From positions 1-43,890 of the forward strand of contig JAZNQL010000010.1 in assembly GCA_045590155.1 (NCBI GenBank): a stretch of 43,890 nucleotides of DNA, written 5' to 3'. Under the pieces are notes generated by a model, which saw nothing but the letters and a program-made list of their open reading frames with translations, did not search any database and was not told the DNA's origin. A program made the position numbers and the translations under genes. Positions 25,662 to 33,352 of this stretch are shown in pieces. The first letter of the stretch is position 1. Every line of letters starts with the position of its first letter. The DNA is from JAZNQL01 sp045590155. Its GTDB lineage: Bacteria; Bacillota; Clostridia; UMGS1883; UMGS1540.

Positions 25662-27204
25662 AATTTCAAACATAAAAATGCCGGTGGAACATAACGAAAA
25701 AATGTTGATGGATGCTGTTCAAAAGGTTACGGGCGTACCTTGCAAGGATTTAAAAATACTTAAAAAATCTATTGATGCACGCAAAAAAAGTGATGTATTT
25801 TATGTGTATACGGTTGCAGTAAGTTTAAATTGTGAGCAAAAGTTGCTTTCTAGAAAGAACATTTTGGAATATATTGAGCCTTGTATGCTTAATATTCCTA
25901 AAATTTCTTTCAAAAAAAGACCTGTGATAGTAGGAAGCGGTCCTTCCGGATTATTTGCCGCTTTTATTTTAGCACAGGCAGGATTGTGCCCTGTTATTTT
26001 AGAGCGTGGCAAAACTGTTGACAAGCGAAAAAAGGACATAGAGAATTTTTATAAAAACAGAAAGCTTAATCCTTCATCGAATGTTCAGTTAGGCGAAGGC
26101 GGTGCCGGAACTTTTTCTGACGGAAAAGTAGGAACCGGAATTAAAAGTCCTTATATCTACCACATTTTGAAAACTTTTGTTGAATGTGGGGCTAAACCAG
26201 AAATTATGTATGATGCTCATCCTCATATAGGCAGTGATGTTTTGCCCGTTGTTATAAAAAACTTAAGAGAAAAAATAAAAGCTTTGGGCGGAGAGTTTTT
26301 ATTTGAAAATACTTTACGCGATATTAAAATAAAAAACGGCAGAATTTTTTCTGCCATTACTGATACTTGTGAATTTGAAACTGATCATCTTATTTTAGCA
26401 ACAGGTCATAGTGCAAGAGATACCTTTAAGATGTTATCTGACAAAGGTATTTGTATGAGTGCAAAAAATTTTTCGGTTGGTGTTAGAATTGAACATTTGC
26501 AGGAAGATATAGGAAAAGCCTGTTTTGGCGATTTTTATACAAAGCTTCCTGCTGCAGACTACAAGCTCTCTTGCCACCTCCCTAACGGATTTTCTGTTTA
26601 CACGTTCTGTATGTGTCCCGGCGGATATGTTTCGGGTGCTGCAAGCGAAGAAGGCGGTGTTGTTACAAACGGACACAGTCTTTGTGCCCGTGACGGCAAA
26701 AACGCAAACAGTGCGTTGCTTGTCGGGATAAATCCCGATATTTTTGGAAAATCGCCTCTTTCAGGGATAGAATACCAGCGTAAAATTGAACGTGCCGCTT
26801 TTATTTTAGGTGGAGAAGATTATTCTGCTCCGTGTGAAACTGTTGGCAGATTTTTGGGTAAAAATGTTTCTGTGGGCAAGGTTTTGCCTACCTATTTACC
26901 CTCTGTAAAAGAATGTGATATATCGGGGATTTTTCCATCCTATATAACAGAATCGTTAAGACTTGCATTGCCTGTACTATCCAAACAAATAAGAGGTTTT
27001 GACAGTGATGAAGCTTTGCTTACTGCTCCTGAAACAAGAAGCTCCTCCCCTGTACGGATAGACCGTAACGAAATGGGAGAAGCCAGTATTTTGGGTATTT
27101 ATCCTGTTGGCGAAGGCAGTGGTTATGCTGGCGGAATAATGTCGAGTGCGGTTGACGGCATAAAAACTGCTTTATCGATTATACAAAATGTTCCAAGGCA
27201 ATAA
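25654..27204 (+). CDS. COG2509-type FAD-dependent dehydrogenase
   Basis: A 516-aa flavoprotein of the uncharacterised COG2509 group. An N-terminal ~85-aa module (MPVEHNEKMLMDAVQKVTG...) precedes the FAD fold PVIVGSGPSGLFAAFILAQAG and the conserved SSNVQLGEGGAGTFSDGKV; HPHIGSDVLPVVIKNLR, ATGHSARDTFKML, FCMCPGGYVSGAASEEGG, and the C-terminal GEGSGYAGGIMSSAVDG complete it. Members have been proposed to act on thiol or cofactor chemistry but no reaction is established. Its last 26 nt overlap the convergent bofA gene. Confidence 0.88.
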   Translation: MIKISNIKMPVEHNEKMLMDAVQKVTGVPCKDLKILKKSIDARKKSDVFYVYTVAVSLNCEQKLLSRKNILEYIEPCMLNIPKISFKKRPVIVGSGPSGLFAAFILAQAGLCPVILERGKTVDKRKKDIENFYKNRKLNPSSNVQLGEGGAGTFSDGKVGTGIKSPYIYHILKTFVECGAKPEIMYDAHPHIGSDVLPVVIKNLREKIKALGGEFLFENTLRDIKIKNGRIFSAITDTCEFETDHLILATGHSARDTFKMLSDKGICMSAKNFSVGVRIEHLQEDIGKACFGDFYTKLPAADYKLSCHLPNGFSVYTFCMCPGGYVSGAASEEGGVVTNGHSLCARDGKNANSALLVGINPDIFGKSPLSGIEYQRKIERAAFILGGEDYSAPCETVGRFLGKNVSVGKVLPTYLPSVKECDISGIFPSYITESLRLALPVLSKQIRGFDSDEALLTAPETRSSSPVRIDRNEMGEASILGIYPVGEGSGYAGGIMSSAVDGIKTALSIIQNVPRQ

Positions 27205-27433
27205 GCATACAAAGCCCTGGTATTCCAAGTAAACCACAAATTGCCGTTGTTAAAAAATTTACAGCTATGAACATTCCGCTGAAACTTCCTAAACTGTTTA
27301 AAATTAAAAGAATACCTCCGCCTGCCAGAGTATGCAAAAGCATTTTTAAAATCCATTTTACAGGCTTTTGCAAAAGGCAGAGAATTCCTATGAGCATTAT
27401 AAGACACGCTGTATATATTAAAACATCTTTCAA
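27179..27433 (-). CDS. bofA: Pro-sigma-K processing inhibitor BofA
   Basis: BofA holds the SpoIVFB protease inactive in the outer forespore membrane until late sporulation. This 84-aa protein is two to three hydrophobic helices and carries the family C-terminus NFLTTAICGLLGIPGLCMLIAL, preceded by LLHTLAGGGILLILNSLG. Translation starts at TTG 27433, 7 nt after GAGGTG. The 3' end overlaps the convergent FAD gene by 26 nt. The start codon lies inside a hairpin that doubles as the terminator of that gene. Confidence 0.88.
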   Translation of the reverse strand: MKDVLIYTACLIMLIGILCLLQKPVKWILKMLLHTLAGGGILLILNSLGSFSGMFIAVNFLTTAICGLLGIPGLCMLIALEHFV

Positions 27434-27476
27434 ACCTTCTCACCTCATTAAAGAGTATGAAGGTTTGTCTTTTTTT
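27431..27476 (+). terminator. Terminator of the FAD genes, overlapping the bofA start
   Basis: CAAACCTTC (27431-27439) and GAAGGTTTG (27459-27467) pair perfectly over 9 bp around a 19-nt loop, followed by TCTTTTTTT. On the plus strand this is an intrinsic terminator. On the minus strand the same stem sequesters the bofA TTG start, with the ribosome binding site in the loop. Confidence 0.8.
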
Positions 27477-27483
27477 ATGACTA

Positions 27484-27758
27484 AGTCATCGGAGATTCGA
27501 ACTAAATACGGTTTAAAAAGGGGAGTTTCGCATAATACTGCAGAAAATTCTGCAAATATACGCCAGTATTATTTTTGAATTTTCTTTGTCTTATATCAAA
27601 ATTCCCTCTTTTTAAACTCCTTGACCTTATACGCAGAAAAATTTGTAATGATTTTAATGCGGAGGTTGAAGTTGGGCTGACGCCCTACAAAACCGACAAT
27701 TCGAAAGCATTCAAATTTGGCAAGTATAAGGCGCATTCAGTTCGACTCCCAGATGACT
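27484..27758. repeat. ~275-bp inverted-repeat element (MITE-like) next to thiT
   Basis: The gap between bofA and thiT is a structured element. Its ends are inverted copies of ~26 bp: AGTCATCGGAGATTCGAACT (27484-27503) against AGTCATCTGGGAGTCGAACT on the other strand (from 27758), continuing rAATrCG. Inside lie further inverted pairs: ATAATACTG/CAGTATTAT (27532-27572) around GCAGAA/TTCTGC, TTTAAAAAG blocks near 27513 and 27608, CCTTATAC/GTATAAGG (27625 and 27724), and GGGC-TGAC-GCCC (27674-27685). It has no convincing gene; a 61-codon frame inside lacks a ribosome binding site. The right end overlaps the thiT stop codon. Best read as a non-autonomous mobile repeat or a structured RNA. Confidence 0.5.
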
Positions 27759-28308
27759 AAAGCTTTTTTAATTTTGGTGTTATATTTGCAACAATAACTG
27801 TTGTAATAATAAGCTCAAAAAGCATATAGCTTCCGTTGTATAAAAGAGAATATATTGCAGGGCTTGTCCCTTCGGGTGCATATACTCCCCATATAATTAT
27901 GCCCGACAAAAAGTGACATATAAATCTTAAAAATATTACTGTTGCAGTTGAAATGGCAAGAGAAAATCTTTTTTCTTCGCCGTAAAGTTTTTCGAAAAAT
28001 CCTGCAAAACCAAGGACACCAAAGGCAAAAACATAATCCAAAAGCACAACAAGTACATACGAAATAAAGTTTTGTACAGGAGGCGCAGGTATGCCTGTTA
28101 TAAACATTTGCAATATTCCGTAAATACACGAGGATATAAATCCCCATACGCTTTTATATTTTACTGATATTAAAATTAAAGGAAGCATTGAAACTAAAGT
28201 TATACTCCCCCCGTAAGGGGCACGGAATATTATGATAAGCGAAAGCACTGTTGAAAGTGCAAACATTATTGCTGTTGTTACTATCTTTTTAGTTATTGTT
28301 TTTCTCAT
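27757..28308 (-). CDS. thiT: Thiamine ECF transporter S component ThiT
   Basis: Substrate-binding membrane subunit of an energy-coupling-factor importer for thiamine (formerly YuaJ). Of 183 aa, about six hydrophobic helices are seen. Family motifs are APYGGSITLVSMLPLIL, LLDYVFAFGVLGFAG, HFLSGIIIWGVYAPEG and YSLLYNGSYML, which hold the thiamine-binding aromatic residues of ThiT. The shared EcfAA'T module is encoded elsewhere. Control by a TPP riboswitch directly upstream confirms the thiamine link. The stop codon TAG lies in the end repeat of the neighbouring element. Confidence 0.95.
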   Translation of the reverse strand: MRKTITKKIVTTAIMFALSTVLSLIIIFRAPYGGSITLVSMLPLILISVKYKSVWGFISSCIYGILQMFITGIPAPPVQNFISYVLVVLLDYVFAFGVLGFAGFFEKLYGEEKRFSLAISTATVIFLRFICHFLSGIIIWGVYAPEGTSPAIYSLLYNGSYMLFELIITTVIVANITPKLKKL

Positions 28309-28320
28309 TATAAATTTCCT

Positions 28321-28346
28321 TTCTGAAGTTATTTTTGCCTTCAGAA
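28321..28346 (-). other. Second hairpin between riboswitch terminator and thiT start
   Basis: TTCTGAAG and CTTCAGAA form an 8-bp stem with a 10-nt loop. It follows the riboswitch terminator and ends at the AAGGAAA ribosome binding site of thiT, so it could shape initiation. Confidence 0.45.
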
Positions 28347-28382
28347 GAAAAAAAGCAGTACGCCAACATGAGGGTGTACTGC
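28347..28382 (-). terminator. Riboswitch-controlled terminator upstream of thiT
   Basis: On the minus strand GCAGTAC pairs with GTACTGC around a 14-nt loop, followed by T7. The loop holds GTTGGC (complement of 28362-28367), which can pair with GCCAAC in the 3' part of the TPP aptamer (28400-28395), a ready antiterminator. Confidence 0.85.
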
Positions 28383-28385
28383 TTA

Positions 28386-28466
28386 AATTCCTACGTTGGC
28401 ATTATCCAAATCAGGTATGCGGGTCGGATTTTATCCCTCTCAGCCCATATTATGAGCTCCCCGTTT
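28386..28466 (-). ncRNA. TPP riboswitch (THI element) controlling thiT
   Basis: The minus strand shows the conserved aptamer in order: GGGGAGC, GGGCTGAGAGGG, CCGACCC, ACCTGA, TTGGATAATGCCAACGTAGG. A terminator and T tract follow immediately. Binding of thiamine pyrophosphate should favour termination. The aptamer begins only ~13 nt after the oadA stop codon, and no clear promoter lies between. Confidence 0.96.
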
Positions 28467-28478
28467 ACTTATTTAATT

Positions 28479-29876
28479 TTAGAGAAGTTCTACATAAAGT
28501 TCTCTTACAGCGTTTTCGTCTACAGGTTCTTCTTTCTTATCTCTTACTTCAAAGAATTTTTGTGCAACCTGCGGGAAAAGTGCATAGCTTAAAACATCTT
28601 CTTCACTCTTTGCTATGTCCTTTGTTTCTTCGCGGTATTTTTCAAGTTCAGGCTGTAAAAGGTCGGCAGGACGAACTGTTACCACTTCATCTTCTCCTAT
28701 TGCCTTTTTACGAACTTCTTCATTTACTTTTCCTGGAAGTTCGCCATATTCGCCTTTTAAAAGTCCTTTTGATTCTTTTGTAAATATTTTGTATCTTTCT
28801 CCCGATAAAACATTGAGTACTGCTTGTGAACCTACTATCTGGCTTGTAGGTGTTACCAAGGGAGGAAACCCGAAATCTTCTCTTACGCGGGGTACTTCTG
28901 CCAATACTTCGTAATACTTATCTTCGGCATTTGCCTGTTTAAGCTGCGAAATAAGGTTTGAAAGCATACCGCCGGGAACCTGATATAAAAGTGTGTTTGT
29001 ATCAACACTTAATACCTTGGGGTCAAGACTTCCCTGCTCTTTTAGCTTCTGTGCAACTGTACGGAAATGTGCTGCCGCTTCCGAAAGTTTTGCAAGGTCA
29101 AGACCTGTATCTCTATCGGTACCCTGTAATGTGGCAACCAATGCTTCAGTTGAAGGTTGCGATGTGCCGTTTGCAAGTGGCGAAAGTGCACAATCAACTA
29201 TATCAACCCCTGCCTGTACTGCCATAAGATATGTCATATCGCCTGTGCCGGTTGTGTTATGTGTATGAAGGTGTATGGGGAGGCTTATGTTTTCTTTTAA
29301 TTTCTTTACGAGAGAATATGCGTCGTAAGGAAGTAAAAGGTTTGCCATATCCTTTATACAAATTACATCTGCACCCATTTTTTCGAGTTTTTCTGCAAGA
29401 CGAACAAAATAATCTTCGTCGTGCACAGGACTTACTGTGTAGCTGATTGCCGCTTCACATGTTCCACCGTATTCTTTAATGTACTTCATTGCTGCGGCTA
29501 TGTTTCGTGTATCATTTAATGCATCGAATACTCTTACAACATCAATACCATTTTCGATGGATTTTTTACAGAAAGCTTCAACAACATCATCTGCGTAGTG
29601 TTTGTATCCCAAAAGGTTCTGTCCACGCAAAAGCATCTGTAATTTTGTTTTAGGCATTGCCTTTTTTAATGTACGAAGGCGTTCCCAGGGGTCTTCATTC
29701 AAAAATCTCATACAAGAGTCGAATGTTGCACCGCCCCAGCATTCAAGTGACCAGTAACCCATATTGTCAAGAATTTCGCAAACAGGAAGCATATCTTCTG
29801 TTTTCATTCTTGTAGCCGCCTGCGACTGATGAGCGTCACGTAAAATTGTATCTGTAATATATAATTTATTAGCCAT
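28479..29876 (-). CDS. oadA: Oxaloacetate decarboxylase alpha subunit (carboxyltransferase)
   Basis: Transfers CO2 from oxaloacetate to the biotin of the carrier protein. The 465 aa contain an HMGL-like TIM barrel (ITDTILRDAHQSQAATRMK, with metal-binding HLHTHNTTGTG, and MLLRGQNLLGYKHYADDVV) and a PYC_OADA domain (TPTSQIVGSQAVLNVL). The biotinyl domain fused to some OadA proteins is missing; it is encoded separately at 31104. Last gene of the Na+ pump operon. PycB-type pyruvate carboxylase subunits look alike, but the neighbouring Na+ pump genes favour a decarboxylase. Confidence 0.93.
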   Translation of the reverse strand: MANKLYITDTILRDAHQSQAATRMKTEDMLPVCEILDNMGYWSLECWGGATFDSCMRFLNEDPWERLRTLKKAMPKTKLQMLLRGQNLLGYKHYADDVVEAFCKKSIENGIDVVRVFDALNDTRNIAAAMKYIKEYGGTCEAAISYTVSPVHDEDYFVRLAEKLEKMGADVICIKDMANLLLPYDAYSLVKKLKENISLPIHLHTHNTTGTGDMTYLMAVQAGVDIVDCALSPLANGTSQPSTEALVATLQGTDRDTGLDLAKLSEAAAHFRTVAQKLKEQGSLDPKVLSVDTNTLLYQVPGGMLSNLISQLKQANAEDKYYEVLAEVPRVREDFGFPPLVTPTSQIVGSQAVLNVLSGERYKIFTKESKGLLKGEYGELPGKVNEEVRKKAIGEDEVVTVRPADLLQPELEKYREETKDIAKSEEDVLSYALFPQVAQKFFEVRDKKEEPVDENAVRELYVELL

Positions 29877-29893
29877 AATTTATCCTTTCTCCC

Positions 29894-31084
29894 TTACTTC
29901 AAGAATAATGTAAGGAGCGCACCCGCTGCTATGGCAGAACCTATAACGCCGGAAACGTTGGGGCCCATTGCATGCATAAGTAAGAAGTTTGAGGGATTTT
30001 CTTTCTGTCCAACAGTCTGTGATACTCTTGCAGCCATAGGTACAGCAGAAACGCCTGCCGAACCGATGAGAGGGTTGATTTTATTTTTTGTAAAGAGGTT
30101 CATAAACTTAGCAAGTAATACACCGCCGGCTGTACCGCCTGCAAATGCAATTACACCCATTACTATTATACCGAGAGTTTTCCACTGAAGGAAAATTTCA
30201 GCTGTTGCTGTTGCTCCAACAGAAATGCCTAAGAATACTGTTACGATATTCATAAGCTCGTTCTGTACAGTTTTTGAAAGTCTTTCGCAAACTCCGCTTT
30301 CTGTAAGAAGGTTACCAAGCATAAGTGAGCCTATTAAGGGAGCTGCTGAAGGAACTAAAAGTGCTACAAATATTGTAACAACTATGGGGAATACAATTTT
30401 TTCTGTTTTTGAAACAGGTCTTAACTGTTTCATTACAATAGAACGTTCCTTTTTGGTTGTAAGAGCCTTCATAATAGGAGGCTGAATAACGGGAACGAGT
30501 GCCATATATGAATATGCAGCTACTGCTATGGGACCTAAAAGGTCTGGAGCAAGACGAGATGTTACATATATAGCCGTAGGACCATCTGCGCCGCCGATGA
30601 TACCAATTGAAGAAGCTTCAAAGGGATTGAAGCCGAGTGCTACTGCGCCAAAGAATGCTATAAAGATACCTGCCTGTGCTGCTGCACCTAAAAGCAAGCT
30701 TTTGGGGTTTGCAATCAGGGGACCAAAGTCTGTCATAGCACCAACGCCTATAAAGATAAGGCAAGGATATATACCGAGCTTTACACCGAGGTAAAGATAG
30801 TCTAAAAGCCCTGCTGTAACTTCTGTCCCGTTAACCAGACCGTGAGGAAAGGCTGCCCAGTTAACAGTTCCGCCGCCAAATATTTCAGGATGATATAATC
30901 CTGCACCGGGTAAGTTTGTTAAAAGCATACCGAATGCTATTGGTAACAAGAGCAATGGCTCGAATTTTTTTACAATGGCAAGGTACATAAGTACAAGAGA
31001 AATAGCTATCATTATAAGGCAAAGATAGTTTTCTGCCAAAAGAGCAAAGCCTGTGTCACCAAGAAAATTTAATATTGTTGACAT
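29894..31084 (-). CDS. oadB: Na+-translocating decarboxylase beta subunit
   Basis: Integral membrane subunit (396 aa, about nine or more hydrophobic segments) that decarboxylates carboxybiotin and exports Na+. The conserved IGIIGGADGPTAIYVTS motif carries the Asp thought to bind Na+ and the biotin; SAGVSAVPMAARVSQ and NFLLMHAMGPNVSGVIGSA are also typical. Homologous to MmdB and GcdB; substrate identity comes from the alpha subunit. Confidence 0.95.
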   Translation of the reverse strand: MSTILNFLGDTGFALLAENYLCLIMIAISLVLMYLAIVKKFEPLLLLPIAFGMLLTNLPGAGLYHPEIFGGGTVNWAAFPHGLVNGTEVTAGLLDYLYLGVKLGIYPCLIFIGVGAMTDFGPLIANPKSLLLGAAAQAGIFIAFFGAVALGFNPFEASSIGIIGGADGPTAIYVTSRLAPDLLGPIAVAAYSYMALVPVIQPPIMKALTTKKERSIVMKQLRPVSKTEKIVFPIVVTIFVALLVPSAAPLIGSLMLGNLLTESGVCERLSKTVQNELMNIVTVFLGISVGATATAEIFLQWKTLGIIVMGVIAFAGGTAGGVLLAKFMNLFTKNKINPLIGSAGVSAVPMAARVSQTVGQKENPSNFLLMHAMGPNVSGVIGSAIAAGALLTLFLK

Positions 31085-31103
31085 TTTTATTACTCCTTTA
31101 AGT

Positions 31104-31466
31104 TTAAGCTATTGTGCAAAGTACTGTTCCTGATACTACTGATGTGCCTTTTGTAACGCAAACTGATTCAACTGTACCGTCGCAGCCTGCCATAATTTCG
31201 TTTTCCATTTTCATAGCTTCCAAAACCATAAGAACCTGGCCTTTTTTAATTGTATCGCCAGCCTGCACATTTACTGCTAAAATTGTGCCGGGCATTGGAG
31301 CTGTTACCTGCTGTCCTTCGCCTGCGGGAGCTGCTGCGGGTGCAGGTGCGGGTGCTTCTTCTTTTGCAGGTGCGGGAGCTGCTACGGGAGCCTGTGCTGC
31401 GCCTGTTAATTCTTCAATTTCTATTTCATATGCTGTTCCATTTACATTTACTTTATACTTTTTCAT
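31104..31466 (-). CDS. Biotin carrier protein of the decarboxylase
   Basis: A 120-aa carrier. After a short N-terminal beta segment (YKVNVNGTAYEIEIEEL) there is a flexible Ala-Pro-Glu linker (~residues 25-50), then a biotinyl domain with VLEAMKMENEI, where the Lys of AMKM carries biotin. It shuttles CO2 between OadA and OadB. GcdC/MmdC-type proteins share this plan. Confidence 0.94.
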   Translation of the reverse strand: MKKYKVNVNGTAYEIEIEELTGAAQAPVAAPAPAKEEAPAPAPAAAPAGEGQQVTAPMPGTILAVNVQAGDTIKKGQVLMVLEAMKMENEIMAGCDGTVESVCVTKGTSVVSGTVLCTIA

Positions 31467-31485
31467 TCTTCTCTTTCCTTTCCTC

Positions 31486-31782
31486 TCACACTTTTTTAAT
31501 TGAATGTATTCTGATACCCTTTATATCGGTACCAAGTTCTTCTGCTATTACTGCAGAAATTGCTGCTGCAAGTTCCTGCTTATTTGGAATTGTTGTTGCC
31601 GGTGTTTTAGCAGGTGTCTTTACCTTTTTTGGTTCTTCTTTTACAAGTGCTTTGCAAACTGAACCCATGATATAGCATATTGCTATAAGACACACAAGAC
31701 CTACAAAAACAAGCCCAAACCCAAAACCGAAAACAGTTAATTCGCTTATCTCGTTTGCAGCTTCAAGTGAAATTGTGTTCAT
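31486..31782 (-). CDS. oadG: OadG-family decarboxylase gamma subunit
   Basis: A small (98 aa) membrane subunit that holds the complex together. One N-terminal helix (LTVFGFGFGLVFVGLVCLIAICYIMG) is followed by a charged Pro/Lys linker (EEPKKVKTPAKTPAT) and a C-terminal segment ELAAAISAVIAEELGTD as in OadG/MmdD proteins. First gene of the operon, behind GAGGAAAGG. Confidence 0.88.
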   Translation of the reverse strand: MNTISLEAANEISELTVFGFGFGLVFVGLVCLIAICYIMGSVCKALVKEEPKKVKTPAKTPATTIPNKQELAAAISAVIAEELGTDIKGIRIHSIKKV

Positions 31783-31818
31783 ACTGTTCTTCCTTTCCTC
31801 AAAATATTTCCAGCATAC

Positions 31819-31847
31819 AGTATACTCTAAAATATTTCCAAAGTCAA
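31819..31847 (-). promoter_or_regulatory. Sigma-A promoter of the decarboxylase operon
   Basis: Minus strand: -35 TTGACT (31847-31842), 17-nt spacer, -10 TATACT (31824-31819). It is divergent from the nadE promoter. Confidence 0.78.
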
Positions 31848-31891
31848 TATCATTTATTAAATTATGTCAAATAATTTTTATATAAAAACAT

Positions 31892-31920
31892 TTGACATAT
31901 TATATAAATAGTAATATAAT
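31892..31920 (+). promoter_or_regulatory. Perfect consensus promoter of nadE
   Basis: Plus strand: TTGACA (31892-31897), 17-nt spacer, TATAAT (31915-31920), matching the sigma-A consensus at all 12 positions. Confidence 0.85.
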
Positions 31921-31948
31921 TTTAAAAAACATTTTACGAGGTTTATAT

Positions 31949-32671
31949 ATGAGAAATTATGCTTTAGAACTTGAAAAAAGAGTTTCTTTTATAAAAGAGG
32001 TTCTTAAAAATTCACACGCTGACGGCATTATTTTTGGTAACAGTGGTGGTAAAGATTGCACTCTTGTAGGTATTTTATGCAAAAGAGCTTGCGACAACGT
32101 ATTATCGGTTATGATGCCATGCAACTCGTCGCGCAATTTTGGAGAAGATATGCAAGATGCTGTTGCAACTTGCAAAAAATTTGAGATTGAAAACATAACT
32201 GTTGATTTAAGCAAGGTAAAAGATTCAATGGTTGATGCTATTCCTCTTACTATCTCCCCTGCTTCTTCTATGAACATAAACCCAAGACTCCGCATGACAA
32301 CACTTTACAGCATTGCTCAAACACGAAATTCCGTTGTTGCCGGAACCGGGAATAAATGTGAGATTTTTATGGGATACTTTACAAAGTGGGGCGACGGTGC
32401 TTGCGATTTCAATCCCATTGCAGATTTATCAGTAAGCGAAGTATATGAATTTTTAGAGTTCTTGGGGGCTCCTGAAAATATAATTAAAAAAGCTCCTTCT
32501 GCCGGCCTTTTTGAAGGGCAGACAGACGAGCAGGAAATGGGCGTTCTTTATTCCGAAATTGAAGATTTTATAAACAGAAAAGAAGTTTTGGAAAATTCGG
32601 CCAAAAAGATTTCTTCGGCTCACGAGCGCACTCATCACAAGCGAAAAATGCCTTTATATTACACCGAATAA
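31949..32671 (+). CDS. nadE: NAD+ synthase, ammonia-dependent
   Basis: Final step of NAD+ synthesis: deamido-NAD+ plus ammonia and ATP. The 240-aa protein has a PP-loop GNSGGKDCTLVG (Cys where most members have Ser), LRMTTLYSIAQTRNSVV, GTGNKCEIFMGYFTKWGDG, DFNPIADLSVSEVYEFLE and APSAGLFEGQTDEQEMG, all NadE signatures. There is no nitrilase domain, so it uses free ammonia. Start 31949 follows ACGAGG; the frame reaches back to 31892, but that part overlaps the promoter. Confidence 0.94.
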   Translation: MRNYALELEKRVSFIKEVLKNSHADGIIFGNSGGKDCTLVGILCKRACDNVLSVMMPCNSSRNFGEDMQDAVATCKKFEIENITVDLSKVKDSMVDAIPLTISPASSMNINPRLRMTTLYSIAQTRNSVVAGTGNKCEIFMGYFTKWGDGACDFNPIADLSVSEVYEFLEFLGAPENIIKKAPSAGLFEGQTDEQEMGVLYSEIEDFINRKEVLENSAKKISSAHERTHHKRKMPLYYTE

Positions 32672-32705
32672 ATTTTATCGCACACCTAAAAGGAGTCTTT
32701 TCTTC

Positions 32706-32734
32706 TTTACAAATTTATTTTATTGTGTTATAAT
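32706..32734 (+). promoter_or_regulatory. Extended -10 promoter of the OLE RNA
   Basis: Plus strand: -35 TTTACA (32706-32711), 17-nt spacer, -10 TATAAT (32729-32734) with a TGT extension. The start of transcription falls at about 32741, exactly where the RNA's terminal stem begins. The 34 nt between nadE and the promoter hold no clear terminator. Confidence 0.75.
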
Positions 32735-32740
32735 AAAGAC

Positions 32741-33327
32741 GGTGGTGCAGTATCCTAGTCAATTCTGCCGAATCCCAGGGCGGGCCTAAAAATCCGCCGA
32801 CGGGCACATCGATGAAGTTCCTTGTGCCGGCTTTTGATGCCAGTCAGGGGCTGGTGCTGGGAGTTAAGGATTGCGGGTGGGTTGTAACGGCATACGACTT
32901 TAACCCTCTTTCCGTGGAGACCCACGTTCGTGCATTTTGATTTTTTGAAAAATGTACGGCTTGGGATTAAACCTGTCTTGCGGTGCCTTTTGGTGCTGTG
33001 GTCAGAGTAGCCTGCCTTGAGTGGCCATGAGGGATTAAGGCTTGGGCAAGGTTTTGTGTCGGCCAACACAATCCTTGTTATCGCTTTATGAAATTATGTC
33101 TGCAAAAGAGGCTAAAGATTTGGCGTGACTGTTGAGGAAATCTCCTAGGCTGTCCCTTTTTTCAGGGAAGGATACGAAGGATTGCAGTGTGGACTTAGTG
33201 GTAATCCGGTTTGAGCTAAGGCTCAGCTTTGGTTTAAAGGGGAACCGCCACGACGGCGACGCGTGGTACTGAAGCGGGAAATCCAACACGGACCTATGCC
33301 GCAAACTTAACTTCGTGTTCTACCACC
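32741..33327 (+). ncRNA. ole: OLE RNA (ornate, large, extremophilic noncoding RNA)
   Basis: A ~590-nt GC-richer stretch without a gene between nadE and oapA. The ends pair: GGTGG (32741-32745) with CCACC (33323-33327). Many internal stems are visible: GGCGG/CCGCC (32779-32798), GGCACA/TGTGCC (32803-32828), CGTGG/CCACG near 32913-32931, TTGTGT/ACACAA near 33054-33071, GAGC/GCTC near 33212-33223, and CCACG/CGTGG near 33247-33265. Size, promoter, and the next genes (oapA-like membrane protein, dxs, tlyA) match the known OLE locus of anaerobic and alkaliphilic Firmicutes. OLE RNAs bind OapA at the membrane and form a large ribonucleoprotein linked to stress and Mg2+ or energy adaptation. Call is by size, structure and context; no covariance search was possible. 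Confidence 0.88.
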
Positions 33328-33352
33328 TATTTTTTATTATTAAGGATTTTTT

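Noticed and set aside
27575..27760. 61-codon plus-strand frame within the inverted-repeat element
   Set aside because: No ribosome binding site, and it spans the repeat arms; most likely incidental.
27477..27762. tRNA-like ends (TTCGAA/TTCGAC loops) of the element as tRNA genes
   Set aside because: The five flanking bases do not form a T-stem, and there is no acceptor, D or anticodon arm.
28232..28783. 183-codon plus-strand frame over thiT leader and oadA end
   Set aside because: It reads across the TPP riboswitch and its terminator on the opposite strand and has no start signals.
32755..33304. Two minus-strand open frames (104 and 72 codons) inside the OLE RNA
   Set aside because: No usable ribosome binding sites, composition unlike neighbouring proteins, and the DNA is better explained by a structured RNA with many stems.
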